A DNA stretch of 44,838 nt from Gorillibacterium massiliense. Lineage in GTDB: Bacteria > Bacillota > Bacilli > Paenibacillales > NBRC-103111. A model generated the notes under the pieces. That model did no database searches. It had not been told where the DNA came from and saw only the letters and a list, made by a program, of their open reading frames with translations. Where the stretch lies: assembly GCF_000455485.1 (NCBI RefSeq), contig NZ_CBQR020000144.1, positions 1 to 44,838 of the forward strand. Direction: 5' to 3'. The translations under genes were made by a program, and so were the position numbers. This document shows, in pieces, positions 43,282 to 44,838 of the stretch. Position 1 is the stretch's first letter; every line of letters starts with the position of its first letter.

Positions 43282-44340
43282 ATGAAAAAAGGCTTTATTC
43301 TTGGATTAATGGCCATCATGTTAGTCATCATTGCAGCCGGTTGCGGCTCGAAGTCATCGAACAGCAGCGCGTCGACGGCGCCAAGCGGTACAAGCGCTCC
43401 GGCAGGGACAGCGGCTGCTTCGGACAAGACATACTCCGTAGCGATTTCGCAAATCGTAGAGCATCCTTCGCTGGATGCGACTCGTGAAGGCTTCCTTGCC
43501 GCCCTTAAGGATGCGGGGATCGAAGAAGGCAAGAACCTGAAACTGGATTACAACAACGCTCAAGGCGATGCTACGAACAACCTGTCCATCGCACAGAAGT
43601 TCGCTGCAAACAAGTACGATCTTGTGTTGGGAATCGCCACATCGCCAGCTCAAGCTCTTGTTCAACAAGTGAAGAATTCCCCGATTCTGTTCGCCGCCGT
43701 TACTGATCCTTTAGGCGCCAAGCTGGTAAGCAATCTCGATAAACCGGGCGGCAACGTAACGGGAGCCTCGGATACGAACCCGGAAGCCGTCAAGCAACTG
43801 ATGGATTTCATCGCCGCTAACTTCCCGAATGTCAAAAGTGTAGGTCTCGTCATCAACGAAGGCGAACCGAATGCCGTCGTAATGGCTGATAATGCCAAGA
43901 ACGCTTTGGACGCCCACGGCATCAAGCTGGTCAAAGCGGCGATTACGAATACGTCCGAAGTGAAGCAAGCGGTTGACTCCTTGACCGGTAAAGTGGACGC
44001 CCTCTTCGTTACGTTGGACAACGCCGTTGTCAGCGGCGTCGACGTCATTATCGACGCAGCCAATAAGAACCACATTCCGTTTTTCGCTAGCGACCGGGAT
44101 ACTGTTGAAAAAGGCGCCTTCGCCACCGTCGGTTTCAAATATTACGACCACGGCTACCAAGCCGGTCAAATGGCGGTCGACATCTTGAAAAACGGCAAGA
44201 AGCCGGGGGATATGAAGGTAAGCTTCCCGGACAAGCTGGATTTGATTCTTAACCTGAAGGCAGCCGCAGCCCAAGGGATCACCGTTACGGACGCCATGAA
44301 GCAAGGTGTCAAGGACCCGACGAACGACATTATCCAATAA
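43282..44340 (+). CDS. ABC transporter substrate-binding lipoprotein, TrpX/ABC_sub_bind family
   Basis: A 352-residue lipoprotein. The ATG at 43282 follows AGAGGGGC. The signal ends at IIAAGC-G, with a Ser/Ala/Thr linker to about residue 48. The mature part has the ABC_sub_bind pattern: VAISQIVEHPSLDATREGF, then FAAVTDPLGAKLV, NVTGASDTNP, VDALFVTLDNAVVSG and PFFASDRDTVEKGAFATVGF. Members paired with a permease like the one downstream include tryptophan (TrpXYZ) importers. The ligand here is unproven. A strong hairpin separates it from the permease gene. Confidence 0.9.
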   Translation: MKKGFILGLMAIMLVIIAAGCGSKSSNSSASTAPSGTSAPAGTAAASDKTYSVAISQIVEHPSLDATREGFLAALKDAGIEEGKNLKLDYNNAQGDATNNLSIAQKFAANKYDLVLGIATSPAQALVQQVKNSPILFAAVTDPLGAKLVSNLDKPGGNVTGASDTNPEAVKQLMDFIAANFPNVKSVGLVINEGEPNAVVMADNAKNALDAHGIKLVKAAITNTSEVKQAVDSLTGKVDALFVTLDNAVVSGVDVIIDAANKNHIPFFASDRDTVEKGAFATVGFKYYDHGYQAGQMAVDILKNGKKPGDMKVSFPDKLDLILNLKAAAAQGITVTDAMKQGVKDPTNDIIQ

Positions 44341-44391
44341 ACGGGTAAGCTCGAACGACGACTTGCAACCCTAATGACAAGTAAAAAAGAT

Positions 44392-44426
44392 ACGGAATGA
44401 ACCCTTATGCGTTCATTCCGTTTTCT
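44392..44426 (+). terminator. hairpin/terminator between binding protein and permease
   Basis: A perfect 11-bp stem (44392-44402 with 44411-44421), followed by TTTTCTG. It probably terminates most transcripts after the binding-protein gene. A second dyad, CTCCGTGC/GCACGGAG (44496-44530), sits just before the permease ribosome binding site. Confidence 0.8.
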
Positions 44427-44555
44427 GTCCTTTCATAGCCCTCACCAATTATTGGTTATGTGAAGGCCGAAATGCCAATTTTCCCCATTCGCTGGCTCCG
44501 TGCAAGCGGCATGAGGATCATCGCACGGAGATCACGTTTTTGAGGAGGAAACAGC

Positions 44556-44838
44556 ATGTTAAATTCTTTGCCTGGAGCCCTTGAGTTGGGGCTGTTGTAT
44601 GCTTTCATGGCTCTGGGTGTTTATATCACCTACCGGATACTCGATTTTCCCGATTTGACGGTGGACGGCAGCTTTACGACAGGCGCAGGGATCGCCGCCG
44701 TTTTAATCACTCACGGCTGGAACCCGTGGCTGGCGACGCTTGTTGCCTTCATCGGCGGTATGCTTGCCGGCGTTTGTACCGGCCTGCTCCACACCAAGGG
44801 GAAAATCAACGGACTCCTGTCCGGGATTCTCATGATGA
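44556..44838 (+). CDS. ABC transporter permease, N-terminal fragment (runs off the window)
   Basis: The ATG at 44556 has GAGGAGG 7-8 bases upstream, and the frame stays open to the window end (94 codons). The product begins MLNSLPGALELGLLYAFMAL and continues with YITYRILDFPDLTVDGSFTT, the opening of the TrpY/branched-chain-type permease family that partners ABC_sub_bind lipoproteins. Two hydrophobic segments are visible before the cut. It is the membrane subunit for the binding protein at 43282. Confidence 0.85.
   Translation, partial: MLNSLPGALELGLLYAFMALGVYITYRILDFPDLTVDGSFTTGAGIAAVLITHGWNPWLATLVAFIGGMLAGVCTGLLHTKGKINGLLSGILMM

Overview
The window looks like a chromosomal segment of a low-to-mid GC, endospore-forming Firmicute, most probably Paenibacillus or a close Paenibacillaceae relative. 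This is inferred from gene content: an SLH-anchored multidomain mannanase, a secreted GH10 xylanase with CBM3, a DesK/DesR-type two-component pair, Bacillus-type promoters, AGGAGG ribosome binding sites, frequent GTG/TTG starts, and T-rich intrinsic terminators. No rRNA, tRNA, prophage, insertion sequence or CRISPR array was seen.

Layout. 1-1110: end of a DesK-like histidine kinase and its response regulator. 1233-2168: a hypothetical gene and a cold-shock protein followed by two tandem terminators. 2665-6894: SLH/beta-helix/GH26 mannanase with three C-terminal jelly-roll modules. 7064-11411: a small conserved protein, an MFS efflux pump, an M20 dipeptidase and a Fur-box-controlled stand-alone siderophore ATPase. 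11501-13681: a DUF985 cupin (minus) and a TetR/EFR1 flavodoxin-ferredoxin operon with a triple palindromic operator. 13858-16166: polar amino acid ABC importer. 16364-17140: sugar-phosphate isomerase/epimerase-like TIM barrel. 17498-19204: GH10 xylanase with a cre site at its transcription start. 19337-19771: small secreted protein (minus). 20243-26401: cydABDC (cytochrome bd oxidase and its thiol exporter), with cydA broken by a one-base frameshift. 26455-28589: GRAM-like protein, galM-like epimerase and YfcE-like phosphoesterase. 29017-39172: a divergent maltodextrin locus. 39829-42996: a nuclease-like/winged-helix protein and a GH94 phosphorylase (minus). 43282-end: start of a TrpXY-like ABC importer, cut by the window edge.

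How it works together. The maltodextrin locus is coherent. MdxEFG import maltodextrins, presumably with an ATPase encoded elsewhere. A cytoplasmic GH13_20 amylase shortens them, GH65 maltose phosphorylase releases beta-glucose 1-phosphate, and PgmB converts that to glucose 6-phosphate. A LacI regulator probably acts on four CAAACGTTTG-like operators in the locus. GH94 adds a second phosphorolytic route for beta-linked disaccharides, and the secreted mannanase and xylanase supply plant-wall sugars, so the segment is largely devoted to polysaccharide use.

The least explained signal is a family of short palindromes (core CCTGC-N4-6-GCAGG flanked by AAATA/TATTT) forming two arrays, 28687-28990 and 39247-39824. 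The dominant spacing is 50-51 bp at both loci, with one 61-bp step at each, that is, one extra helical turn. The second array ends at the stop codon of a PD-(D/E)XK-like/winged-helix gene.
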